In this document: positions 17,067-24,889 of the stretch, piece after piece | Layout: every line of letters begins with the position of its first letter | Numbering within the stretch: the first letter of the stretch is position 1 | Source: Myxococcales bacterium | GTDB taxonomy: Bacteria; Myxococcota_A; Bradymonadia; Bradymonadales; Bradymonadaceae | Length of the DNA stretch: 47,278 bases | Reading direction: 5' to 3' | Assembly: GCA_007119175.1 (NCBI GenBank) | Contig: SKQC01000055.1 | Location: 1-47,278 of the forward strand | Notes under the pieces: generated by a model | The model's database searches: none | Told to the model about the DNA's origin: nothing | What the model saw: the letters and a program-made list of their open reading frames with translations, nothing else | Program-made: the position numbers and the translations under genes

Positions 17067-18748
17067 TCGCCGAGTTCACGCCGGATTCGGTCCTTGAGCC
17101 CTTCCAGGTCGCGATCGACCTCCATCTTTTGGAATCGCTCCTCCATTTTACTGGCCCGGCCCTGCGGCTCGCCATCTCCATCTTCATCCACGGCGCCTCG
17201 ACCTCCCGGTCGGGCCGCCGCCTTTAGCTTTTGTTTCTGGCTTCGAATATCTTCCAGGTTTTGCAGCAACGGCTTCTCCTCGTCGATATATCCGCGCAGG
17301 ATCGACTCCGCCTCTTCCATCAGGTCGGACTCCTTCCATTCCCGGGCCAACTCGAGGCGGTCGCGCCAGCGCTCCTGCTGCTTTTCCAACTCCTGCAAGC
17401 GCCGCTCGACCTCACGCTCTTTCAAAATAAGCTCCGCGAGCTGTTCTTTGGCCTCCGCCTGAGACAGGCGCGAGGTATCTCGACGCGCAGCTTCGCCGGG
17501 CTCTTTTTCTCGCCTCTCCGCGGGAGCGTCTTTATCCGTCGACCCGGACCTCGAACCGATCTCCTCGAAGGGTCCCGAGGGCTTTGATGCCTCTTCTGTA
17601 TCCTCGTCTGCCACATCATCAGCTTCTGCAGCACTCGGACGGGCTGGACGGCGCCACTCGTCGGCGTGGGCTGCCACCTCTTCGATAGCCTCTACCAGTT
17701 GGTCGTGACGCTCCTGGCCGCCCCACTCCTCGAGCTTCGAGCCCAGCTCGCCGAGTTCCTCGTCGTCCAGGAAGCGATCGAGCCGCGTGCCGAGCTGACC
17801 GACGTCATCGAGATAGGCTGTAAATCCCTGCTCGCAGAGAGCTTCCCCATTTCCGCGCCGTGCACCGTCAGCACCGACCAACAAACTCGGCGTCGCAGAC
17901 TCCAGAAGCTCTGCAAGATAGGGGTCGTCGGGGGAGGCCAATACCCCATCGGCGGCCACCAGATAGCGCTCCAGATCGGGCACCCGCCCGAACATCGCCG
18001 CCGGCAGCCCGTATTGCTCGGCGGCCCGCCGCAAGGTAGACGCCGTCGCTCCGTCGCCGTCGTAATGAAAGATAAAACGGGCGTCGCGATCACTGAGAGT
18101 GCACTGAAATACCAATTTCTCCAATGTCCCAGAATCAAAGCCGTCAGCGCGCACTACCACTACCAGATCGTCGTCGAATCCCAGCTCCCCTCGCGCCGCG
18201 TCGCGGTCGACTTCGTCACCGAAACCAGGTCGCAATGCCGGGCCGCCGACACACACTCGCTCTGGGGCAACGCCGCGATCGACGACCTCGTCTCGCGTCG
18301 ATTCGTCGGGCACCACAAAGGCGTGAAGCTGGCCATTGAACCAACCGGCATCGACGTAAAAATCGGGCACCAACCCCAGCTGCAGGCTTTTGACACCGGT
18401 GAGGTTTTCTAACACTCCAATCGCCCGGGCATATCGGGCCTCCGTGACCACGAGCATGTCGGGCTGGCGTCGGCGGATTGCCCCCACCAGGTCTTCGTCG
18501 CCACTGCCACCGCGGGTCGCCACACGCAATCCGCGAAGTAGGCGTTCTGCGCCGCCGGCAAGGGCTTCTCGGGCCACGCTTCCGATGACCTCGGTGATGG
18601 TCACCAACTCCACCGAAAAGCCACGCTCTTCCAGATTGCGGGCCACGGGAATCAGCGATGCCTCCCGCGCCGAATGATCGACGAGAATCCAGATCTTTTG
18701 ATCGCCCTGGGCCTCCCGATCGCCGCCGTGTTCTTCCCTCTCCTGCAT
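17063..18748 (-). CDS. Glycosyltransferase-B-like protein fused to a coiled-coil (PspA-like) tail
   Basis: 561 residues. Residues about 15-350 resemble the two lobes of MGDG-synthase/MurG-type GT-B enzymes: KIWILVDHSAREASLIPVA at the start, then GLVPDFYVDAGWFNGQL, VPDESTRDEVVDRGV and VGGPALRPGF at the lobe junction. The C lobe has LVVVVRADGF, FGRVPDLERYLVAADGVLAS and AELLESATPSLLVGA. The usual glycine-rich and PGG-type sugar-nucleotide motifs are degenerate, so catalysis is uncertain. A charged linker (360-430) leads to a long coiled coil (LILKEREVERRLQELEKQQ, WRDRLELAREWKESDLMEEA) reminiscent of PspA/IM30. GGAGGT precedes the ATG by six bases. It overlaps the flippase-like gene by 4 bp. Confidence 0.7.
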   Translation of the reverse strand: MQEREEHGGDREAQGDQKIWILVDHSAREASLIPVARNLEERGFSVELVTITEVIGSVAREALAGGAERLLRGLRVATRGGSGDEDLVGAIRRRQPDMLVVTEARYARAIGVLENLTGVKSLQLGLVPDFYVDAGWFNGQLHAFVVPDESTRDEVVDRGVAPERVCVGGPALRPGFGDEVDRDAARGELGFDDDLVVVVRADGFDSGTLEKLVFQCTLSDRDARFIFHYDGDGATASTLRRAAEQYGLPAAMFGRVPDLERYLVAADGVLASPDDPYLAELLESATPSLLVGADGARRGNGEALCEQGFTAYLDDVGQLGTRLDRFLDDEELGELGSKLEEWGGQERHDQLVEAIEEVAAHADEWRRPARPSAAEADDVADEDTEEASKPSGPFEEIGSRSGSTDKDAPAERREKEPGEAARRDTSRLSQAEAKEQLAELILKEREVERRLQELEKQQERWRDRLELAREWKESDLMEEAESILRGYIDEEKPLLQNLEDIRSQKQKLKAAARPGGRGAVDEDGDGEPQGRASKMEERFQKMEVDRDLEGLKDRIRRELGE

Positions 18749-18765
18749 CTGTTTACCTCCGCGTT

Positions 18766-18791
18766 GAAACCCCGTCGAAGAGCGGGGTTTC
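18766..18791 (-). promoter_or_regulatory. Perfect 9-bp hairpin just upstream of the GT-like gene
   Basis: GAAACCCCG and CGGGGTTTC form a perfect 9-bp stem around an 8-base loop. It ends about five bases before the GGAGGT ribosome-binding site of the glycosyltransferase-like gene. No T tract follows on either strand, so it is not a simple terminator of the upstream receiver gene. It is positioned to affect translation or act as a protein-binding site. Confidence 0.45.
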
Positions 18792-18956
18792 CAATTAAAT
18801 TACCAACCACGGCCACTTCCGCCTCACCCCGGGGTGGCCACCGGCGACGTGGAATCCTAAACGCCACCGCTGCAAGTTGTAGATCGAACCCGCCGAATCT
18901 CCGGCCACCCGGCGTGTGCCAACGGTGATGACCGGCGAGAAAAAGCCCGCCGACCT

Positions 18957-19331
18957 TCAATAATCGTAGAAATTGTCGAGAAAGTCGGCGATCTGGCTGA
19001 CGTCCATCGATTTGCAAAAATAGCCGTTGAGTTCGTTGTCCACGCAGAACTCATGTAATTCGTCGGCTTCCATATCGCTGAAGACGACGATGACCATCTC
19101 TTCGTACTCCGGAGCCTGCCTCAGGGTGGCCAGCAGGTCATCGGTATTTAGCCTCCCCATCTTGATATCGAGCAACAAGATCTCCGGCTCTTCGTATTCG
19201 ATTTTGGAAAAGGCACCGTTTGGCGAGGCGAGATGAACAACCTCATAATCCCCTTGTTCCAGGCCCTCCTCAACTTCCATGACGTCCATGATATTGTCGT
19301 CGAGAATCAGTACCTTTCGGCCTGGCTCCAT
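18957..19331 (-). CDS. Stand-alone response-regulator receiver domain
   Basis: 124-residue CheY-like protein consisting only of a receiver domain. The acidic pair is D11-D12 (LILDDN), the phospho-acceptor is D55 (LLLDIKM), the switch hydroxyl is S85 (VVFSD) and the conserved lysine is K107 (YFCKS). All catalytic positions are present, so it should accept phosphate from a histidine kinase. There is no output domain and no kinase within 4 kb, so it is probably a phosphorelay or protein-interaction partner. GAGGT precedes the ATG by five bases. Two histidine-kinase-like genes lie at 23.5-26.1 kb on the same strand, but a link is only a guess. The stretch 19332-19592 upstream shows no gene. Confidence 0.9.
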   Translation of the reverse strand: MEPGRKVLILDDNIMDVMEVEEGLEQGDYEVVHLASPNGAFSKIEYEEPEILLLDIKMGRLNTDDLLATLRQAPEYEEMVIVVFSDMEADELHEFCVDNELNGYFCKSMDVSQIADFLDNFYDY

Positions 19332-19592
19332 CGCTTACCTCTCTTGCAGACTCGAGATATATAGTCTTCGAGTTCGCCGCATGCTTTTTGTCGGAACTCC
19401 ACGAGCGACACAAACGTAATGGTTTGTACCGGCCCCGGTCAATTTGAAGTCGACAGGAGCATCATTTTATCACTACCGGCAGTTCCTTGAGCGAATCGTC
19501 CCGCTTAGAATACTCATGGCGGCGCCGGGCACAACTATTTTGCCGCGCCATCATCACATACCGGACTTCCACAGCATCAAAAATTGACTCTT

Positions 19593-19623
19593 AAAAATGA
19601 AAATCCCGGCGGCCAGTCCCGGG
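19593..19623 (-). terminator. Probable terminator of tRNA-Cys
   Basis: On the minus strand, CCCGG and CCGGG pair over a 9-base loop and are followed by ATTTTCATTTTT. The structure lies about 45 bases beyond the tRNA. A weaker 4-bp hairpin with TTTTCTTTT lies between it and the tRNA. Confidence 0.5.
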
Positions 19624-19667
19624 CGACAAAAGAAAACCACCCGGAATGACCGACGGGATATTAAAAG

Positions 19668-19739
19668 AGGCGGCGACCGGATTCGAACCGGTGAATCAAG
19701 GCTTTGCAGGCCCTTGCCTTTCCACTTGGCTACGCCGCC
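19668..19739 (-). tRNA. tRNA-Cys (anticodon GCA)
   Basis: The minus strand gives a 72-nt cloverleaf: acceptor GGCGGCG with CGCCGCC, D arm with AGCCAAGTGG, anticodon loop CTGCAAA with anticodon GCA, and T arm ACCGG-TTCGAAT-CCGGT. The discriminator is T, as usual for tRNA-Cys (U73). CCA is not encoded. Confidence 0.95.
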
Positions 19740-19897
19740 ATAAGCGACAGCCCGACTAGCATGCAGATCCCCGGGTGTCAACGCCGGGTCGTGACCTATC
19801 CGACCGCCGTTGACCCCCGGCCTTCCCAGCGGCAAGATGAATTCGCCCGCTCCGCCATCGCCACTTCCCACACAGTCGGACTCCAAGGATCGCAACG

Positions 19898-20581
19898 ATG
19901 GGCTGGATAATCGCCTTGTTCATGGCAATCGTCGCCGCAGTCGCCTTTGCCGCATTTCTGCACTATCACCGCCGAGAGCTCCGACGCCTTCGATCCTCCC
20001 ACAAAAGCTCGGTGGCAAAACTGGACACCAAATATCGCCGCCGCATCGATCGCCTGGACCGCGAACACGACCGAGAACTCCAGGCTGCCCATCATCCCCT
20101 GGCACAGGACTTATTGCCGGCACTGGACAGTCTCGATGAAGCCCTGGCGCATCTGGAGGACGAAGAGCGGACGCTCTCGCCTCAGGATCTGGAAGAAGGA
20201 CTGGAGCTGGCGCGAAATTCCCTCTACGACGCCCTGGCCCGCCACGACATCACAGCCATTGTGCCCGGTCCAGGAGAGCCCTTCGATCCGGAGATCCACG
20301 AAGCGATCGCCAGAACCGAAGATCCCGACCAGGAATCGGGAACGATACGACGTCTTTTTCGTCGGGGATATCGCGACGATCGGCGCGTGCTGCGATCGGC
20401 GATGGTCGAGGTCAATACAGCCCCTGTTCAATCTGAGGAGTCATCCTTGCCGCCCGACGAAGAAGAGGCCTCCCCGGAGTCGTCAGCCGACGAGACGCCG
20501 ACATCACCATCGGTTGATGCCCCCCAGGACGACGTGGAGCCACCATCGGACCCGCCGAGCGGACGGGTCGACCGCAGTTGA
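19898..20581 (+). CDS. Membrane-anchored GrpE-like protein
   Basis: 227 residues. An N-terminal membrane helix (WIIALFMAIVAAVAFAAFL) is followed by a basic coiled-coil segment (24-60). A GrpE core comes next: LAQDLLPALDSLDEALAHL, LARNSLYDALARHDI, the beta-domain signature PGEPFDPEIHEAIARTEDP, then SGTIRRLFRRGY and RRVLRSAMVEV. The tail from about residue 170 is Pro/Ser/acidic low complexity. It is a second GrpE-type protein beside the one in the dnaK operon, and it would sit at the inner membrane facing the cytoplasm. AAGGA precedes the ATG by eight bases. Its last 154 bp overlap the 3' end of the opposite-strand gene. A role in recruiting DnaK to the membrane is an inference. Confidence 0.82.
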   Translation: MGWIIALFMAIVAAVAFAAFLHYHRRELRRLRSSHKSSVAKLDTKYRRRIDRLDREHDRELQAAHHPLAQDLLPALDSLDEALAHLEDEERTLSPQDLEEGLELARNSLYDALARHDITAIVPGPGEPFDPEIHEAIARTEDPDQESGTIRRLFRRGYRDDRRVLRSAMVEVNTAPVQSEESSLPPDEEEASPESSADETPTSPSVDAPQDDVEPPSDPPSGRVDRS

Positions 20582-21405
20582 TCGGTCGTTTCTATCTCCT
20601 TATTTTCCGATTCCTCTTTATCGCCGGCGCTGACGGCATCGAATTCGCCGACGCTCGTGCCCTGTGGAAAGTCCTCCGGGTTTGCCTCTTCGCCGGTTTC
20701 TCGACGAATTCCATCGACCGAAAGCATTTCGTAAGACGTGCTTTGAGCCGTTTTAGCCGGCCCAAATTCCCGGGTCCGGTTGTAGACGTCGGACGCCGCT
20801 GCCAGCCCGTCGCGGATAAGCCGTTCCAGGCCTGCGATCTCCACGGCGCGATCGACGAATAAATACAGGGAATTATCCCCCAACTTCAGTCCATCAATCC
20901 CGTCGACCAATGACAAAAACCGTCGTCGAACCCCGCGATCGAGAAGCTCACGCACATGGTCGTCCTGGTCTTGACGGCAATAAACCGAGAAGTGCTCCTC
21001 AAATTCGCTGTCATCTATCTCGGCGCGCTCAAGTCGCCAGAGCTGCTCGAGTCCGCGGCGACGCCCCGTAACCATTCGAAATTCCTGACGCATGGGCTGC
21101 GGAAAATGCACGGTGAGCCGAAAAAAATCGCGGTCCGACTTCTTCCACAGCTCACCGCACACTTCATAGCCGTTGACCAGGCCGCGAACTCCAAAGATGT
21201 CGGCCTGAAAAAGCGGCGCTTGCCACACCGTCCCCAGTCCGAGGCGCTCCACGGCGTCTTTTAGCTCCTCTCTAACCTCGGCGCGGCTCTCCTGGCGGCG
21301 ATGACGCCGAAACAACCACACCGCCGCCACGGCCAAAATGACCAAGAGGGTCACCAGAGTCCCCAGCATCACCCAACTGGCCAATCCCGGTACGTCGATG
21401 TCCAT
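20428..21405 (-). CDS. Single-pass membrane protein of unknown function
   Basis: 325 residues. One N-terminal membrane helix (about 8-32, WVMLGTLVTLLVILAVAAVWLF) ends in a basic stop-transfer RRHRRQ. A cytoplasmic domain of about 200 residues follows with mixed alpha/beta character (FQADIFGVRGLVNGYEVCGEL, FEEHFSVYCRQDQDDHVRELL, NSLYLFVDRAVEIAGLERLI). The last 90 residues are low-complexity Ser/Gly/Asp and end in SSSSGGKDDSSD. No catalytic motif is recognised. It converges with the membrane GrpE-like gene and shares 154 bp with it; both overlapping ends encode low-complexity tails. The pairing and similar topology hint at related membrane roles. Confidence 0.72.
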   Translation of the reverse strand: MDIDVPGLASWVMLGTLVTLLVILAVAAVWLFRRHRRQESRAEVREELKDAVERLGLGTVWQAPLFQADIFGVRGLVNGYEVCGELWKKSDRDFFRLTVHFPQPMRQEFRMVTGRRRGLEQLWRLERAEIDDSEFEEHFSVYCRQDQDDHVRELLDRGVRRRFLSLVDGIDGLKLGDNSLYLFVDRAVEIAGLERLIRDGLAAASDVYNRTREFGPAKTAQSTSYEMLSVDGIRRETGEEANPEDFPQGTSVGEFDAVSAGDKEESENKEIETTDQLRSTRPLGGSDGGSTSSWGASTDGDVGVSSADDSGEASSSSGGKDDSSD

Positions 21406-21545
21406 TTACTGCGTCCTTAGTCCGTAGAGCCTATCGCCGGTGAGATATCGAACACCTTAAGACAATTGTTTCTAAGTCACCACTCGGCTACATTAAACGG
21501 TGGTATTGATGACCGTCTTTTTGAGTTTTTTGCGACGTCTTTTTT

Positions 21546-21640
21546 GTAAGCATTCAGTTCGGTGACGAAGTCATGCGCCAATAGGGTTCGGCCTGGCAGC
21601 CCGAAAGGCGGCCAGGCTGGCCGCGGGCCCCGAATGCTTT
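21546..21640 (+). repeat. Structured dispersed repeat, copy 1
   Basis: About 95 bp bounded by short inverted ends (AAGCATTC and GAATGCTT). Inside are a nearly invariant block (GGTGACGAAGTCATGCGCC, then AATA), an inverted repeat TTCGG...CCGAA, and a near-perfect palindrome GCGGCCAGGCTGGCCGC. The same arrangement occurs in reverse orientation at 46376-46485. It lies in the 272-bp gap (21406-21677) between two divergent genes. No clear target duplication is visible for this copy. No other gene is seen in the gap. Confidence 0.75.
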
Positions 21641-21677
21641 CCTTATTTTAAGTTTATTCTGAACTTGAGTGTAATTC

Positions 21678-23519
21678 ATGCGGCCAGCTACTGAACACAA
21701 GAAATTTGACCGATTAAACCCCGTTGAGAACAACGATAGCGCTGGCGTCCTTCCTCGCCGCTGTGATCGAAACCCGGTCCATGCTCTGAGCATCCTTCTC
21801 ATTTTCTCAGTATTGCTGACCGGCGGATGCATCGAGGAGACCGGTGCCGTCGAGTTTCGCTCCGGCCCCGACTCGGACGTTATCCTCGTCGATGAACACG
21901 ATGAAAGCGAGTTGCCCGTCGCCGATCGCCATGCATTTCTGGTCCTCCACGAGGGAATCTTGACCTCCCAGGGCGACCGCGCTGTAGAGATCGATGCCGT
22001 CTACGACGCCGAGATCTACGCCGGTCCCGACGATGACGGACTCGGCGACCCTCACTGGATCACCCGTGTGCGCGTCCTCGATACCGACGGTGAACCGCTG
22101 TGGACTCAGCGCACTAACAGCCTATTTCAATTGCTGGAATTTCTCAGCGTCGTCATGGAAGAGCAGTCTCCAATCGACCTCTCGATCCAAAATATCTACC
22201 AACTGGTCCGTCAGCAATACCCGGAATTGCTTCGCTTCGTCACCAAAGTCCCGCGCAACATTCCCGGTGCAGAAACCTATATCCTGGAGATTGGTGACGA
22301 GCAGGGAGAGTTCGAGCAACTTTTTTCCCATCCCATCGAAGAATTAGAGGCGATGGCCGAACCCCCATCGCCGGACTTCCACCACGAAATTGATAGTATC
22401 ATCAGCTCTGGCCCTCCCTCCGATCGGCTCAACGTGGCGATCCTGGGAGACGGCTACACCGAAGAGGAGCGCCACATATTTGAGGGCGATGCCCAGGCGG
22501 TGACGGAGCGATTTTTGGACGCCTCGCCGATGCGGGAGCACCGCGATTTATTCAACATCAAGTCCATCTGGACCCCCAGCGAGGAGTCGGGCGCCGGCTA
22601 CGATTGCAACTACGCCGGAGCCCCATCGGATTGTGAGCACGACTTTCGCGATACGGTCTTCGATACCACTTTTGTCATCCCGGCTATCGCCGACCAGCTC
22701 AATATGGATATGTCGGGCGTCAGCGATCGCGTCGCCATGCCGCTTCGTCTGGACCGGATCTATGAGGTCGCAGCCCTGGCGCATTACGACGAGATTATCT
22801 TCATCTCCAACTCGCCGAAGCGCTCCGGGTTTGCCGGTCTCTACGTGGCGGTGGTCACCAATTTCGACGACCGCGACTCATTTCCGGACGTCGCAGTCCA
22901 TGAAGTGGGTCATACGCTGGGACTTTTAGGCGACGAATATAATATTGCCAGCGACGCCTGCTACTTCAATGAGCCGACGATTCCCCTGCCGGCAAATATC
23001 AGTGAGATATTAGATGACGAGGTAAAATGGAGCGAGTGGGTCTCCGAAGAAACGCCCGTGCCAACTCCGGAATCGAACGACCACAACGACGCCGTCGGCG
23101 CCTTTGAGGGGGCCTACAACTGCGACTTTTTGGTGCGCCCGGAACGACATTGCAAGATGAACTCCTCGGGCCACGACTTCTGCGCGGTCTGCGCTGAGCA
23201 AATGGTTCGCCGGTTTTACTCCATGGTCGATCCAGCCCCACTTCAGCCGCTTGAGATCGCCAACGAATCGGGCGTCGGTATACAGATCACAGCACCGACC
23301 CGGGGTGATGGCGATCGCTACGAGGTCAATTGGAATGTGGAAGACGGTCCCATCTTTCTCGATCAATCGACCATCACGTTGACCGGTGCCGATTTGCCCG
23401 AAGATGAGTGGGCGACGGTCACTGTTTCAGTCCACAACCGCACCGAGTTTTTGAAGACCGTCGATCAGGCGGTAATGACTGAACACAGCTTTCAGATCAG
23501 GCTGGTAGACGAATCGTAA
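21678..23519 (+). CDS. M64-family metallopeptidase lipoprotein
   Basis: 613 residues. A lipobox LLTGGC puts the lipidated cysteine at residue 51, after a long n-region, so a later start may be missed although no other start codon fits. The peptidase domain has the family block LNVAILGDGYTEEERHIFE near residue 250, and the zinc motif HEVGH at 408-412 followed by TLGLLGDEYN. A C-terminal beta-sandwich-like segment follows. M64 covers IgA1 peptidase of Clostridium ramosum and many secreted proteases of unknown target. It should be anchored to the outer membrane and act outside or in the periplasm. Its 3' end overlaps the convergent histidine-kinase gene by 23 bp. Confidence 0.85.
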   Translation: MRPATEHKKFDRLNPVENNDSAGVLPRRCDRNPVHALSILLIFSVLLTGGCIEETGAVEFRSGPDSDVILVDEHDESELPVADRHAFLVLHEGILTSQGDRAVEIDAVYDAEIYAGPDDDGLGDPHWITRVRVLDTDGEPLWTQRTNSLFQLLEFLSVVMEEQSPIDLSIQNIYQLVRQQYPELLRFVTKVPRNIPGAETYILEIGDEQGEFEQLFSHPIEELEAMAEPPSPDFHHEIDSIISSGPPSDRLNVAILGDGYTEEERHIFEGDAQAVTERFLDASPMREHRDLFNIKSIWTPSEESGAGYDCNYAGAPSDCEHDFRDTVFDTTFVIPAIADQLNMDMSGVSDRVAMPLRLDRIYEVAALAHYDEIIFISNSPKRSGFAGLYVAVVTNFDDRDSFPDVAVHEVGHTLGLLGDEYNIASDACYFNEPTIPLPANISEILDDEVKWSEWVSEETPVPTPESNDHNDAVGAFEGAYNCDFLVRPERHCKMNSSGHDFCAVCAEQMVRRFYSMVDPAPLQPLEIANESGVGIQITAPTRGDGDRYEVNWNVEDGPIFLDQSTITLTGADLPEDEWATVTVSVHNRTEFLKTVDQAVMTEHSFQIRLVDES

Positions 23520-24888
23520 AGCACGTCCCTTCGCCAGGGGTGGACTCGACGTCAATTCGCCCCCCGTGTTGTTCGACCAGGCGCTGTACCAGAGCCAGTC
23601 CCAGGCCTGCCCCCTCTCCGTCGGGGGCCGCCGAATAAAAGGGTTCAAAAATTCGCTGACAAACGTCGTCACTCATCCCACATCCCGTATCCTCGACGTC
23701 GACCTCGATGGCCTTTTCTACCCGTCGGGTGCGCACCGTCAATTTCCCGCCCTCGTCTGGAAGCGCCCGCGCCCCGTTGAGCACAAGATTTCCGAAGACC
23801 TGCTTTAACCCGCCCTGATGGCCCTGAATTTCGGGGTTATCGGCCTCCAGCTCCCAATGCACTTCCGCCCTCTGCTCACGCAGGGTTCGCTGGCTTAACT
23901 CAACCGACGCCCGGAGCAATAAATGCAGATCGAGCGGTGCCATCACCATGGCATCGGCGTCGGCGAGATTGAGGAGATCGCCGACGAAGCGATCGATGCG
24001 CTCTACCCCGTCGATGATGCGCTGCAGCCTTTTCTGATCGCCACCTTCGGCGAATTGCCCCCGATATTTATCCATCAAATACTGGGCGTAGTTGAGAATG
24101 CTCGTCAGGGGATTTTTGAGTTCATGAGCGACTCCGGTCGCCAACTCACCGAGACTCATTAATTCCTCGGCACGGGCGAATTTCTGCTGCAATTCTGTAA
24201 ACGATGCCTCGCCGGGCTGAGCGACCATCAAAAACCCACGTCCTCCGCGGCCCTCGCCGTCGCGGGTCAGCGATCGCACGCGGACTTTTAGCTCCCCACC
24301 GTCCTCGATCACGCCGTCAGTGGCAATCCGTGCTGTGACCTCACCGGGCCGTCCCCCGGCCAGGGCCTTCGCCGCACAGACCCGAAGCGCCGGGCGATCG
24401 CTTTTCTGAAATAGCTCCAGAAAATCCGGTACCTCCCCTTCCTGAAAGCGATCCATGACCTGATTAAGCGCCGCGTTGGCCAGGCGTACCTGCCGGCGTC
24501 CATCACAGATGGCGACCAAGGCATCGAGTTCATCGAGTATTGGCGCCACCATCGCTCGTGGAGCGGCCTCCAGCATGACTCGATAGCGATCGTTTTCCAG
24601 CGGCGACAGGCTCATCGACACCCGCTTGCGAGATCCACCGGAGACCTCCACATCGGCCAGAAAATACTCCTTGAGTATCCCGCTGGTATCGATCCGCACC
24701 TGGGAGAAGGTCTCCCGATCGGCGAGGGCGAATCGCGGCAACTCTTCGTCATCGCCAATCCCCAGAAAACGCCGTCCCATAGCGTTCAGATATAAGACCT
24801 GCCCCCCGGAGTCACTGACGGCGATCGGTTGAGGAACCGCTTCGAGCACGGAGGCATAGTTAATTGCTGAGCCGTCATATCTGCTCAT
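23497..24888 (-). CDS. PAS-domain sensor histidine kinase
   Basis: 463 residues without membrane helices. An N-terminal PAS domain (about 10-115, YASVLEAVPQPIAVSDSGG) and a second PAS-like region precede the dimerisation domain with H-box ATGVAHELKNPLTSIL. The ATPase domain is complete: N box QVFGNLVLNGARAL, G1 DTGCGM, F box FEPFYSA and G2 GAGLGLALV. It is therefore a cytoplasmic NtrB-like kinase. AAGGAG precedes the ATG at 24888 by six bases; the upstream open frame is antisense-like noise within the preceding gene. The preceding gene's stop ends just one base before this start, so expression is tightly coupled. Confidence 0.92.
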   Translation of the reverse strand: MSRYDGSAINYASVLEAVPQPIAVSDSGGQVLYLNAMGRRFLGIGDDEELPRFALADRETFSQVRIDTSGILKEYFLADVEVSGGSRKRVSMSLSPLENDRYRVMLEAAPRAMVAPILDELDALVAICDGRRQVRLANAALNQVMDRFQEGEVPDFLELFQKSDRPALRVCAAKALAGGRPGEVTARIATDGVIEDGGELKVRVRSLTRDGEGRGGRGFLMVAQPGEASFTELQQKFARAEELMSLGELATGVAHELKNPLTSILNYAQYLMDKYRGQFAEGGDQKRLQRIIDGVERIDRFVGDLLNLADADAMVMAPLDLHLLLRASVELSQRTLREQRAEVHWELEADNPEIQGHQGGLKQVFGNLVLNGARALPDEGGKLTVRTRRVEKAIEVDVEDTGCGMSDDVCQRIFEPFYSAAPDGEGAGLGLALVQRLVEQHGGRIDVESTPGEGTCFTIRLPA

Positions 24889-24889
24889 C

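Noticed and set aside
21546-21640. Structured repeat considered as an integron attC site
   Set aside because: No consensus GTTRRRY core sites at the expected ends, no integrase, and the other copy has a 9-bp target duplication.
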